Shown here piece by piece: positions 43,836 to 55,090 of a stretch of DNA of 64,000 bases; position 1 is the first letter of the stretch, and every line of letters begins with the position of its first letter. The stretch spans positions 1 through 64,000 of the forward strand of contig JAHQIW010000151.1 in NCBI GenBank assembly GCA_019055375.1, read 5' to 3'. Both the position numbers and the translations under genes were made by a program. The notes under the pieces are model-generated. The model saw only the letters and a list, made by a program, of their open reading frames with translations, had not been told where the DNA came from and searched no databases. This DNA comes from Parelaphostrongylus tenuis. Taxonomy: Eukaryota; Nematoda; Chromadorea; Rhabditida; Metastrongylidae.

Positions 43836-44604
43836 CTTTTGCAATTGTTGGTTATAGTGAGCGAAGAACGAGAAGGGTTTCTTTGTGAAAGCATTGACGT
43901 TGACAGTACAAATTATCGTTGTAGCTTTTCTTAAGAACGATGTCTTACTCGATCTGAATGTTTTTGTCCTTTCCCGTTTCTATAAATGATCATCATATAA
44001 GGCGAGCGGCCAAATCAAACAGTGTTCACGTGAAAATATTGTCGCCAACATCGTTTAATTCAGATAGAACGTCTCTTTTTCTATTAACACATAAATCACC
44101 AGCCAGTATAAATACCCATAATGTACGATAATGTGAAGGTCTCGTTCTGCTATGTCTCTAAGTCGTTCGCGTGCGGTATTGCTCGAAATGCGATCATCTG
44201 CTAACGTTTTTTCTATCAACTATGAAAGATGAACCGAGCATCGATAGATACTCAGCCAAATAATTTCGACCAGTTATCCTCTGTTATTCTTACTGTAGAA
44301 AAACTGCTGAAGCAAAGCGCTGAAAAAGTGCACAATCAGCATAACATAACGAACTCAAAAGTTGCTCGATTTATTTTTGTTTTGGATTGCCTGATTTGCT
44401 GAGAACTGCCAACTCTGCTAGCATAAAAGTTGCTTGTGTGTAATCATGTAATACGGCTGATTTTCGATTGCTTCAGCAAACACATTTTTACCCCTGATAA
44501 TTTTGTTTGGAAGCAGCCATTTTCTGCTTCATTAAAGCATCGCGACTATGTTCTCATTGCTAATTCATTGTTCTAGCAACACAGTGTCACTTTTTTTTTT
44601 TCAG

Positions 44605-44713
44605 TGGTGTCAGTCCTTTCGCTAAAAAATGCCAGCCATCCTTCTTGCCCATAACTATAACGTCACTCGTGATGACCTTGTACAGATTGCTAGGCTGAAT
44701 ACTTTAGACAGCG
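44605..44713 (+). pseudogene. vWA-like exon (beta), copy 3, frameshifted
   Basis: A long T-run and CAG acceptor and a GTAGGT donor are kept. One base is missing in GCTAAAAAATGCC, as in copy 2. The downstream part reads NYNVTRDDLVQIARLNTLDS. Confidence 0.5.
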
Positions 44714-45985
44714 GTAGGTTCCATATGATTATAAGTATTAATCAAGAATAATACAAAATACTGCAGAAAAGGTTTGGTGATTTATATTGTTGTTGCTACG
44801 TTTTGTTGAAGTGGTCATTCGGCCCAATTACAATAATCCATTTTGGTGTACAAATGATGCAAGGGCACGAGGAGCGCAGTACTTAGAGCTGCCTTAGTAG
44901 GCACAAAATCGCTGGATGGGCCTTTCAATCAGAACAAACAGAAATTCTTACCCATCGGCAATCGACAAGTTGGGTTATACTTGCCTTCGAGACTGATCAC
45001 ATTATTCAAGAGCCTCGTATGTGAACCATCCCTTCGGCGACGCTGCTGTTGGAGATGAGAGTGCAGTTCAGTGGTACATGCCAAGCAATTTCATGTTTCA
45101 TCTATAGTGTTAAGTTCGTTTGCGTAGGTGACACAAGAGAAGATTCCTTCGTGTATTACGCCGCACTTGTAGTGCATACTGTATTGTGAACTCATCCTAA
45201 GAAACCGGTGTCATCAGTAATTTTGTTGCCTCCGTAGTTCAATTTGAAAGCCTAAAATTGCGATACATATCCGTGTAATACAAGTGACATACCAAAAATG
45301 CCACCGGAAAAAACTAGGCTATGACTTCTATTCTTCGCCATTCGCATCTCTTCTGGATCTACTTTCTAGTTGAGACTGGTTTCCAGTCGTCACGAAGACT
45401 TTACGAGACATGTAAAAAATCATTAATCAAAACTCAAGAATGGCGGCGATGTTTTCCTAGTTTGTAATTGAAATCATTTCGTCTTACTGGAGAAAGACGT
45501 CTTTCTTAGAGAAAGGGATGTAAAAAGTGCCAGATTTGAAGAAATAGCGCATATAATCTCAATAAGTGAACTCATCTTAAGTTAATCGTTTGAGCTCTCA
45601 CAAAGCCTGAAAACAATTCGTAGCATTGAAAATGTGATCGAACACATATTCTGTCCGTAGAGTGACCTTTGGGAACTACTAATGTGTTGAGTCAATCTTG
45701 CTGACTTTGAGAATATTGTACGGAATCGTCAACCACCAAGGGATATAATGATTGGTTTGAACGAGAAGCGAGATCGAACCATAGACAATTCGCGCATTGC
45801 TCGGCCACTCTAACTATTTCTCTACATTCACCATGTCATTCTTAAGAATTTATGGTTTATGACTTAGTATATGAAACTCATAGAAACACTTATGACGGTT
45901 CATCAACAAAAGTGCATTGTGTTTCTGTTGTAGCTCTAAGTATCTCGTCATACATTTCAATGAGTTCAAATAGGGATTTTTTCAG

Positions 45986-46129
45986 AACAACGGAGTCAAG
46001 AACAGGCGCAGACAATTGTACTAATTGCTCTATTGCTAGTGATAGTGCTTCTGATGTTAGCTGTGACTGCATTTGAATGCTACAAGACGAAGTTTTATGG
46101 ACTTAGTTCACGACATGAATGTGCAAAAG
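45986..46129 (+). CDS. Transmembrane exon (gamma), copy 3
   Basis: A 144-nt exon with TTTTTTCAG acceptor and GTGCGG donor. It encodes EQRSQEQAQ, helix TIVLIALLLVIVLLMLAVTA, then FECYKTKFYGLSSRHECAK. Relative to copy 2 there is a 2-base loss and a 1-base loss a few codons apart, so the frame is restored and only a few residues before the helix change. Compensating indels with an intact helix hint at past selection on the frame. Confidence 0.5.
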
Positions 46130-46429
46130 GTGCGGTTACTTCCAATTTTTTTGCCCCTTTCATACATCTTTTCGATCGTCTTTATATTCTGCAAAAATGT
46201 TCACATCCTCTTGTGGAGGCATATTAACGCATCACTCAGATCTTTGAAGGAGCGTTTGTACCAAGTATACCAAAACATTTCGTCTATCTTATGTGCCCTT
46301 CAGCTAACCTGAATAGATTATCCATAAGGTATCCGTTTATTGGCCGCAATAAAGACCAACTACGATGGTCTACGTTGATCGTCAAGAAGTTACTTGAAGG
46401 TCGACGTTTTGTGAGTCACAGGTGAAATC

Positions 46430-49325
46430 ACAAAATGAGCTGACAAATTTCTTATCTCATAGTGTGTACTATGGCACACCTGTTCATGTTCTTCGGACCC
46501 GAAAAGCTGGATCGTCAGATTGAATTTAGAAAAAAGCTATTCGTCTGCTTTTTGCATAATAATGATAATTTCAAACCCACGAAATTCTATGTGACATGGA
46601 GAGCGCTTTTGTTAGGCATGCACGACAATAATGGTCTGAGGTGAAGTGCAAGAAAATACACGCCGGGTCCGAACTGTTTGCATGCTCTGTTCCGTCAGGC
46701 CTCCAAAGTCTCATGATCGAGCATCTGTTTCCAGTATTGTATGCAACATTGAAACACTTGCATAATACATTAGTAGATCATTATAAGTCACTGTGTTGGC
46801 CAGATGTGCATGCACTAACGATAGTCCGAAGCCTGGTGCCTGAAGCATCCCTCATTATTGATCAACACTGGGACCTTCTTCCATTGTCCCTTTCTATAAA
46901 CGAAATATATACATAATACTCAAGACAAGCTTCCAGTGGAGATGATTTCCGGATTATTGAGAAGTTAATAGCCGCTAAGATCTGTAGTCGTATATTAATT
47001 TTGTAATTCTAGTCGTCTACGTAATTTCTACGCAGGGTGATCTCAGCTTTTAGAACTTTTAGAAACGGTAGACTGCAAAATCATCCAACAAAGCCAAGTT
47101 CTTAAACTTGATATTGTTCAATTCTGGTAGTTCTAGATGCCGTAAAATGTATTATTTGAAATTCGAAGGAGACTATAGGTTTGGTATCAAAAGCATAGTA
47201 TCCATGCATCCACTTTGCTATTCGCTAAAACAAACAACAGCTCGTTCTCATATCGCCTTATCAAAGCTTTCAAATAAAATAGCTGCGTTTAAATGTCAGA
47301 AATTCTGCTTCAAATTACTAATTGCTGTTTGTTTCAGTGACACCAACGGAAATAACGTCGCCATACTCATCTTCTTCCTCACTTGCAATATTAGTGAACA
47401 AGTCTTCTTCGTAAACAATGCACATAATATTCCATCGATACGGCCATTAAGAATACGGGATTGGTTATAAGACGAAGTGGAAAGTTTCGTAATAATTAGT
47501 CCTCTGAATGACTACAATTTTTCTGAATTACCACGCAGTTTATAAGCTATTTATCACCACTAGAATTTGTATTTATCCTTGCCTTACCCTATTTACTACC
47601 GCCGTCTTGACCTCATGCCTTCACTTCTTGTAGAATTTAATTGTTAAGCTCTCCTCCATTCATGCACTGTACCGTTATGGCTGCTTTGTCCCGCACTATG
47701 TGGCCCACTGGCGAAGTCAATACTGATGCCTTCTACATCTCCATGCTCAACTATTCTCACCTTAAGAGCTACTAAACTCACTGTAACCGTGAGTTTTCTC
47801 GGTTGCCGTGTATCGCCTCGATTTTACAGGATATTTGCATCCTTTAATCTCAAGCTAGGGCGAGAATGTCATAAGTATTATACTTCCTCTTCATCATTGC
47901 TCACTGTGTGCACACTCTGGCCCTCTCCATCACTCATTCGCTCACGGTACGTAGGACACACCACTAATTTGTTTTATCTTCTTGTTATCATCATTGCTTT
48001 GTTATTGCGCTGATGTTGTTGTTATAAATAAAATATCTATTTACTCATGTTCAATTCTACTTTGTGGTAACAATGAGTTTCCGAGTCAAAATTCGTAAAA
48101 TACGAGCATACCATGCTGAGCTAACTGATTATTCGGTTTCGTAACTTGTCACATTTTCACCAATTACTCTCCATAAATCCGATTCAACATATCTTAGAAA
48201 GCTTATCAGAGTATACTAGCGAAGCCAACAAATGTACGAAGCTGCAGAACAGGTGATCTTAAAGCAGGTGATCAACAAAAAGCTACGTTCAAATTCATGA
48301 TGCCTTGTGTACACGTCAGTGTTTTTTGACAAGGACAATGTGCACCCTCTCAATTTCTCAAACAATGCTGAAAATATAGTAAGAAGCTAGAGTAGGCGAC
48401 ACGTTTATCGGAATTAATGTATTAGAGCTCTCCAAAAAACCACAAGGATTTGTGATCGAATCCGACGGCAACAGCAGGACACCACAACAGGACGGACAAT
48501 AAAGAGTTGAAACAGGTAAGAACACTCAATCTGTTTGTCAAGGCTGTAGATCCAATCAAGATTTACTGTTCAACAGCATGCTATATCATAAGAAAACCAT
48601 TGTCATGAGTGGTAAATATATCATTTCACTTGCACCCACAACTGTCGCCTACTTCTCTTCCAATTCAAAAAGGTAATCATTTTGCAAATGATATAGTACA
48701 TTCATTACCAGCGAAAGATTTCTTTGAAAAGAATCAACCATCTATGGAATGTCCTCAGTATAGCTAAAGCTACCGTTAACACATTATCAGCCAACCAATC
48801 ACGGTGTTGCTTTGGCGCATTAATAAAATTAGTAGTGATTTATAAATAATAATAGTTTTGATTTGATGGGTAAGCTAATTTCTTGCAACCGCCTTTCTAT
48901 TTTAAACACAGTCGAAATACTTTTGAAAAAGCTCAGGATTCAAAAAAATGGTTTTGAAAGCAAAACGAAGCGGCCTGACGCAGTAATGCGATGTGATGTG
49001 CGAAAATTTCTTTCCCACTTTTGTCTGTTGGGTTTTTCATTGCTCCAAATCGAATTGTGGCCAAAGCGAAATATGAGATGGACTAATGCCACATACGCCC
49101 AGGCTTTGAAGAAGGCAGGTCGCCGAAACGTCAGCCGAACTCCTACGACTAATTTACCAACCTCGCGTCAGCTAATCAAGATAAGTTTTCTCTAAATATG
49201 GGATGTTGGTAAATGTTCTAGTTGATTTAGCCACTCACGTGGATACGGTCGTAGCATCATCGCTTGCCATCTAAACGAAATGAGCTACTACAAGGTGATG
49301 ATTTGATTCAACCCTCACGCATGCA
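46430..49325. repeat. X block copy 3 (inverted)
   Basis: Reverse-oriented relative of the X blocks at 23.9 and 29.3 kb, following gene copy 3. It is interrupted by the solo PLTR at 49081-49193 and ends in a flank (CGCTCGATTGTAATCTGC) also found inverted at 28480-28510. The forward frames at 46641, 47108 and 47726 are not conserved in the other copies. Confidence 0.6.
49081..49193 (+). mobile_element. 113-bp solo PLTR (F2) with hammerhead motif and TSD
   Basis: The insert is flanked by AAATATGAGATG (49069-49080) and AAATATGGGATG (49194-49205). The direct X block at about 30.77 kb has the uninterrupted site. Inside lies AGGCT, TTGAAGA, GGC(AGGT)CGCC, GAAACGTC and AGCC (49101-49136), a hammerhead-like fold with one core change (C to T). 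A second copy with the full CTGAAGA core lies at 54982-55090 on the reverse strand. It has no coding capacity, so it must have been moved in trans. Confidence 0.75.
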
Positions 49326-49407
49326 TATGAATTTGTTGAAGTGACGCTCGATTGTAATCTGCAAAACCACTTCTTGCAAACAAGCTTTGCTTTGCGATTT
49401 TTTTTGC

Positions 49408-50633
49408 ATAACCCTGTCATGACTCGAGTCATCCTAAACAGGATTGACAGAACACTATACGAAGGTCAGCCATGCTAACAACCAGGGTTCCAGAAGCATT
49501 TAGTATCACAGACTACATCCACGCGATCACAAGACTCATTGAAGTTCATGAAAGTACAAACTGCCACTCTGTTTCACTTTTATCGTGAAGAAAGCCTTTG
49601 ATTCAGTGGAAACACTAAAGGGTATAAAAGCTTTGGATAACCAGGGCTTTCCTATTCGATATATAACGACATTTTGTGAGCAATATAAAGATTTGACGAC
49701 CAAAATATCACCATTGTACAACAATATTACCATCGACGTAGGAAGAGGAGTTCGACAAGGCGATACAATTTCTCCAAAATAATTCACTACCACCCTTCAA
49801 AACGTGCGACCAGTATAATGGGACGATATGAGAGTGAAAATGGGCAGTTGACAGTAAAACCAACTTTGCTTCGATAATGATATCGTCCTCATAAGACCAA
49901 GCACCAGCCAAGCGGAACGATTGTTGACCGATTTCGACAGCGTCTATGGAAAAATTTGATCTTCAACTAAAAATGATTTCACGCTCAACGAAACGAACAT
50001 CTGCGAATGCTTCAGTTGAGTCAATCTATGACGTGAAATCAACATGGTGAACGACCTAGCTTCAGAGTTTAGCAGAAGGAAAGAAGCGGCTTGGGGAACG
50101 TTTAGGAGCATCGAGAATGTAGTGAAGAGAGCAAAAAACAGACTCTGTGCCCACCTTTTCGACTCGACGATTATCCCTGCGTAAACGTATGCAGCAGAAA
50201 CCGTGGTCGATACGTGAACAGGATGAAGGATCCCTTGGCGTTGCTGAACGCTCATTTGAAAGGTCAATGCTAGGAGTATCCTGTATCTCGTAAATAAGAG
50301 AAACGACCAGAAGTTCCAACCTACGTCAACGACCGAAAGTCAAATACGCCGTTCTACGCACCAGGATGTCGAAGACCGAAACGTGATGCGCTTCTACGAC
50401 AACCGATTTACGAGAGCCGTTAGCGACCACAGGAATATCACTTTCTTATGGTCCAATCCGTTTCACGAAAGATTAAGAGAAAGGTTTGGTGCTCAGCGAA
50501 GCACTACAGTGAGGAGGCCACTCACTGGGCTATTCCTGCACGCGATAGGGAAAAGTGGAGGTGCTGCTGCTATTCGCTTGAGTCACTCGACGATCAAGTG
50601 GACGACAGGTGATTTAAGTGATAACCTTGCCAT
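49408..50633 (+). pseudogene. 5'-truncated RTE copy with 13-bp target duplication
   Basis: RTE sequence runs from 49421 (TCGAGTCATCCTAAACAGG, equal to about 17371 of the full element) to the 3' terminus near 50620. The flanks ATAACCCTGTCAT (49408-49420) and ATAACCTTGCCAT (50621-50633) are a 13-bp target duplication with two differences. RT pieces AFDSVETLKGIKALDNQGFP and GVRQGDTISP (motif B intact) are visible, followed by decayed sequence to 50600. It is inserted at the left edge of Z segment copy 2. Confidence 0.8.
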
Positions 50634-50639
50634 TTTCTT

Positions 50640-51900
50640 TAGGTTGCAGCCTATTTCTTCTTAGGAACTGGTTGTCCATACCCAGGACGCCTTTTTTCTC
50701 ACTCTCAGTTTTCTCATGATCTCACTTAGCTACTGTACGGGTGCGTCACGTATCGTGAGAATGAGTGCTTGTGGGAACGCAGCCACTGCCAACTTCACAT
50801 CACTACACAGAAAACGCATTTGGTTCTCCTGCGAGCGCCGCTCCCAGCTACGGCGCGACGCAGCCTGCCTATCAACGCTGGTCCTCAGAGGGTTGCACAT
50901 GTACCACAACAGTCTAGCAGTACAATAACAGCGCTTTTTTAGCTGCTTAGTTATTGCGGCCATTTCATTATGAACACACCAATAAGAGGATAGGAGTTTA
51001 ATGTAAAATGATTTCTAATAGTGAAATGGCTGAATATCAGTTGCTGCATTAATATATTCCTCCAAGCTTTTGAAGTTTTTGCCCAGATATTAAAAATATG
51101 TGTCTGATTAAAACTTCGCGACTTCTCTTTGTTGTTAGATTGTCTCTCTTATGATAAATAACCTACTTTATAAGGTGCCAGTATTTTCGCCACTGCAATG
51201 CGCATCTTTTCACTTGACGGTACGTTACACCTGATGACTTTGTACGTTTTGCCAGAATGTGAGCTGTAAATAGTGGAAGGTTCAATATAAATATCGTTTT
51301 TTTGTACATAAATACGCAGGAAAACAGTTGAAGCTACTGTGATGGGCCGCTAATTGGTCCTCGTGCTTAATGGATATCCAGTTGCTTTCGAGGATCTCGC
51401 AAGTTATTACATTGACTTCGTATTCATTCAATCACCTCTCCGAGTGAGATGTGGAGATGAATAACTGACGCGTCTTTAAACGGTCTGGCCTAGTGCTTAT
51501 TCTTCATTTGCAGTAATGAGTTCGTTTTTCTGAGAGAAGAGAATTCTATCTTGTTTCGACAAGATTCGCAATGCATCATTGTAAGAACGAACACTTCCTG
51601 AATACACTGTGCCTCCAGTATTTTTATTGTTTGCGTAGTTCACCCCAAAAACTTGATGTTACTGCTCTCTTTCACGTGTTATTCAAGTGATCTGCATAGA
51701 AAACTTGGTAAAAATCACTATTACTTTCATCATTCCACATCTTGCTGCAGTTCATCTTTTGACAAAAAACGTTTTTCACATGGTCCCTTTTCTTTCAGCT
51801 CTCCTTATCAACACAATGATGCTGGTTTCAGGATGTTAAGTACTCGTCTTTACTCCTCAAACAATTCGTTTAGCAAATATAGTCCTTTTCTAAGACAATG
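50640..51900 (+). repeat. Z segment copy 2
   Basis: Relative of 36990-38330, followed by an F3 PLTR at 51910-52130 as in copy 1. Non-coding. Confidence 0.55.
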
Positions 51901-51909
51901 GAGCCACGA

Positions 51910-52130
51910 GCAAGCATAGCAAGTAGCCATGAGTGTTTTATTGATAGCGATTTTACAATTGACTAAAACTTGCTCGAGATTAGTACTTCTCCTCTCTCAG
52001 AAGTTGATGACTAGCGTTTCCACGACCCCGCCTTCACCAGGCCCTTGTTTATACTTATTCAGGAGAGGTCACCGTTCTTGTATGACACACTTCGAGAAAT
52101 TTTTCGAGTTATTCGAATAAATGAAGTAAA
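51910..52130 (-). repeat. PLTR of family F3 (third copy)
   Basis: The reverse strand matches 38333-38570. The hammerhead-like region (52010-52044) reads CTGGTGA...GGAAACGCT, with core changes, and is probably inactive. Confidence 0.5.
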
Positions 52131-52225
52131 CTGCAATGAATCTTCATGAATTATGGTTGAGTAACACGTAGTCAGTAACAGATGACATATTTTCATACCA
52201 CATTAATAATTAGTACACTCAAGTA

Positions 52226-52870
52226 GTAGTAATTCTGTTCAGCAATACCGAGGTGTTAAATATAGTATTTACTGAATACTAGTAATGCAATACAATGCAG
52301 TGAAGTATAGCAGAATCAATAGTACAACAGTTGTGCTGGCTTAGATTTCGGAGAGGTTCACCATCTTCAGAGCCTGCGAAGGTCAAACTAATTCTCAGAT
52401 CATTCAGTCAAAAGCCCCCATAACCTCAGCAGAAAAGGTAGAAAAATGAATTTTGGATCACATAGTGATGAGTTCATTACAAAGACACACTCACCGCCCA
52501 GATGTTTTATTTCTTCCAATTAATCATTGAAGACCTGCCACTTGGAGTCTGTGCTAAAGTGGGACTGTGCCTGGCTCAGGCCAGGAGGATTAACCTGATG
52601 TATGGTTCGAGGTCACGCGTTATTACGGGCGCTCCCCTTTGCGGTTCATTTTTGGGCCATTACTATGTATCCAAAAGGCTTCAAAGTTTTACGCACGGAT
52701 GCTTTTGATTTCTGTGCATGGACTGTGAATCTAACGTCGAAATCTGCCCGTTTATGCTATCATTCCTAATGCGTGCCTCGCTGGGTTTTTGGATCGGAGT
52801 TACGTTTCCCAGCTAGGTGCTCTTTTACACGGATGCAGAGTGGTCTACCCGGTTCGGCAATAGTCACGTA
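52226..52870 (-). pseudogene. Decayed PLE fragment (F4), inverted side
   Basis: Reverse-strand GIY-YIG remnants at 52560-52860 (GRPLCIRVKEHLAGKRNSDP, RADFDVRFTVHAQKSKASVR, KAFWIHSN) are followed by a PLTR at 52226-52460. That PLTR matches 55540-55800 in reverse. Its hammerhead-like motif (52337-52375) keeps CTGAAGA and GAAA but has lost GTC. As in the F1 composite, the inverted PLTR lacks the terminal tail that carries the start codon. Confidence 0.65.
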
Positions 52871-52876
52871 TGAAAA

Positions 52877-54038
52877 AACTCCAACTAGATATTAGAGAAC
52901 TGCAGAAAGAAGGAATTCCTCTTATTATTATCTAGTAAATTCGGTCGTATCATTAATACCGTATGCTGCTTCGGGGAGTGATATGTTATCTGATAATCTC
53001 CAACTAGATATTTAACTGCAGAAAGAAGGAATTCCTCTTATCAGTTTCTATTAGATTCGGTCGTTTTATCAATACCGTATCCAGATTCGGGGAGTGATAT
53101 GTTATCTGATAATCTCCATCTAGATTATAGGGAACTGCAGAAAGAAGGAATTCCTCTTATCACTATCTAGTATAATCGGTCGTATCATTAATGCCGTATC
53201 CTGCTTTGGGGGGTAATATTTATCTGATAAACTCCAACTAGATGATAGGGAAGTGCAGAAAGAAGGAATTCTTCTCATCATTATCTAGTGAATTCGGTCG
53301 TATCATCAATAGCGTATTCTCTTGGGAATGATATGTTATCTGATAATCTCCAACTAGATAATATTGAACTGCAGAAAGAAGGAATTCCTCTAATCATCAT
53401 CTAGTAAGTACGGTCGTATCATTAATACCGTATCCTGCTTTGGGGAAAGAGACATTAACTGATAAACTCCAACTTGAAAATAGCGAACTGCGGAAAGAGA
53501 CAATTCCTCTTATCATTATCTAGTAAATTCGGTCGTATCATTAATACCGTTTCCTGCTTCGGGGAGTGATATGTTATCTGATAATCTCCATCTAGATGAT
53601 AGGAAACTACAGAAAGAAGGAATTTCTCTTATCATTACCTAGTACTTTCGGTGGTAACATTAATACGTATCCTGCTCTTGGGAGTGATATGTTATCTGAT
53701 AATCTCCAACTAGATAATAGGGAACTGCAGAAAGAAGGAATTCCTCTCATCATTATCTAGTAAAGTCTTTCGTGTCATTAATACCGTATCCTGCTTTGGG
53801 GAGTGAGATGTTAACTGATAAACTCCAACTTGATAATAGCGAACTGCGGAAAGAGGCAATTCCTCTTATCATTATCTAGCGAATTCGGTCGTATCAGTTG
53901 TACCGTATCCTGCTTTGGGGAGTGATATGTTATCTGATAATCTGTAACTAGATGATAGGAAACGGCAGAAAGAGGGAAATCTTCTTATCATTATCTAGTA
54001 AAGTCTTTCGTGTCATTAATACCGTATCCTGCTTTTGG
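52877..54038 (+). repeat. Ten-unit tandem array, 116-120 bp unit
   Basis: Units begin near CTCCAACTAGATAATAG and contain GAACTGCAGAAAGAAGGAAT (or a variant), then CATTATCTAGTAAATTCGG and ATTAATACCGTATCCTGCTT. The AGGAATTCCT-type marker falls at 52911, 53027, 53146, 53264, 53380, 53500, 53618, 53736, 53854 and 53973. Units six and nine share the variant GATAAACTCCAACTTG...GAACTGCGGAAAGAG, which suggests a faint three-unit higher-order pattern. No frame is open across units. Confidence 0.85.
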
Positions 54039-54039
54039 G

Positions 54040-54234
54040 AATCCACAGGAAGACCATTTACCCGATTGCCCGATCTGTTTCAGAAAGACTAGAAGAAAGA
54101 TATTGTGCTAAGCGAAACCCTGGAGTGAGGAGGTTACCCACTTGGTTGCTCTTGCACGAGATAGAGAAAAGTGGAAGTGCTGCTGGTTTTCGCTCGAATT
54201 ACTCGACGATCAAACGGGGCAACAGGCGATTCAG
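54040..54234 (+). pseudogene. RTE 3'-end fragment joined to Z segment copy 3
   Basis: RTE C-terminus (SERLEERYCAKRNPGVRR, DREKWKCCWFSLELLDDQTG across frames) ends at AGGTCATAACCTTGTCATTTTC, the same RTE-Z junction as at 50621. This and the 49.4-kb copy are therefore duplicates of one insertion. The upstream part is replaced by the tandem array. Confidence 0.75.
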
Positions 54235-54980
54235 GTCATAACCTTGTCATTTTCTTTGAGTTGCAGACTCTTTCTTCCCATTAACTGTATGTGCACACCC
54301 AGGACGCCTTTTTTCTCACTCTCAGATTTCGCACCATCTCACTCAGCTACTGTAGAGGTGGCGTCACGTATGTGGGAATGAGTGCGCGTGGGAACGCAAC
54401 CGCAGACAGCATAACAACCCTACGCAGAGACGCATTTGCTTCTCCTGTAAGTGTCGCTTCAGCTATGGCGCACCGTCCCCTGCCTATTAGCGCTGATCCT
54501 CAAGGGTTTAGGCATATATCAAAGCGGTTTAGGAGTACAAAAACAGCGGCTTTTTAGCAGGTTATTTATTGCGACCATCGTCATTATAAACACAAAGTTC
54601 TCTAAATATTTCTATACTGGCAAGAAAAATTTCTGCTTCAAGTTTGACCCACCATTGAGGAGTTCAATGTAAAATAGCTGTTGATAATGAAAGGGCGGGT
54701 TATCAATGGCTCCACAAATACATTCCTCCAAGTTTCGGTAGTTTTTGTTCAGATATTATCCATATCTGTCTGACTAGGGTAGGGCATCGCGATTGTCTCC
54801 TTGTTCCTAGATTGTCTCTCTTACATTAAATAACCTATTTTTTTAGCTGCCAACATTTTCGCCGCAGTAATGCTCACCTTTTCACTTGCCGGTAACTACT
54901 ACGTCACACCTGATGACTCTGTGCGCTTTTGCAAGGATGTAAGCTATAAATAGTGGATGGCTCAATGTAAATATCACTCT
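54235..54980 (+). repeat. Z segment copy 3 (truncated)
   Basis: Matches the first half of Z copies 1 and 2 and stops at AATATCACTCTTTCG, where a solo F2 PLTR begins. Confidence 0.55.
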
Positions 54981-54981
54981 T

Positions 54982-55090
54982 TCGAGAAAACTTATCTTGA
55001 TTAGCTGGCGCGAGGTTGGTAAATTAGTTGTAGAAATTCGGCTGACGTTTCGGCGACCCGCCTTCTTCAGAGCCTGGGCGTGTGTAGTAA
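54982..55090 (-). repeat. Solo PLTR of family F2, reverse orientation
   Basis: About 110 bp matching 49081-49193 in reverse. Its hammerhead core (55040-55075) is complete: AGGCT, CTGAAGA, GGCG-GGT-CGCC, GAAACGTC, AGCC, with four-base stems I and II perfectly paired. I found no target duplication, because the right flank is already PLE F4 coding sequence. Confidence 0.65.
55040..55075 (-). ncRNA. Hammerhead-ribozyme-like motif, F2 (best paired copy)
   Basis: On the reverse strand every conserved core residue is present and stem II is GGCG/CGCC with a GGT triloop. Cleavage is expected after GTC, before AGCC. By eye this is the most convincing hammerhead in the window. Confidence 0.7.

Larger units (their letters stand above)
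42400..46129 (+). pseudogene. Gene-family copy 3 (vWA-like/TM)
   Basis: Forward order: upstream exon (about 42410-42603, with stops), tRNA-headed repeat (43080-43600, internally duplicated), alpha exon (44023-44105, VHVKILSPTSFNSDRTSLFL), beta exon (44605-44713, frameshifted) and gamma exon (45986-46129, open). It is the inverted partner of copy 2. The frameshift it shares with copy 2, plus stops in the upstream exon, indicate a pseudogene. Confidence 0.55.

Noticed and set aside
52877..54038. CRISPR array
   Set aside because: The whole 118-bp unit is repeated, including what would be spacers. There are no short identical repeats with unique spacers, no cas genes, and the context is eukaryotic.
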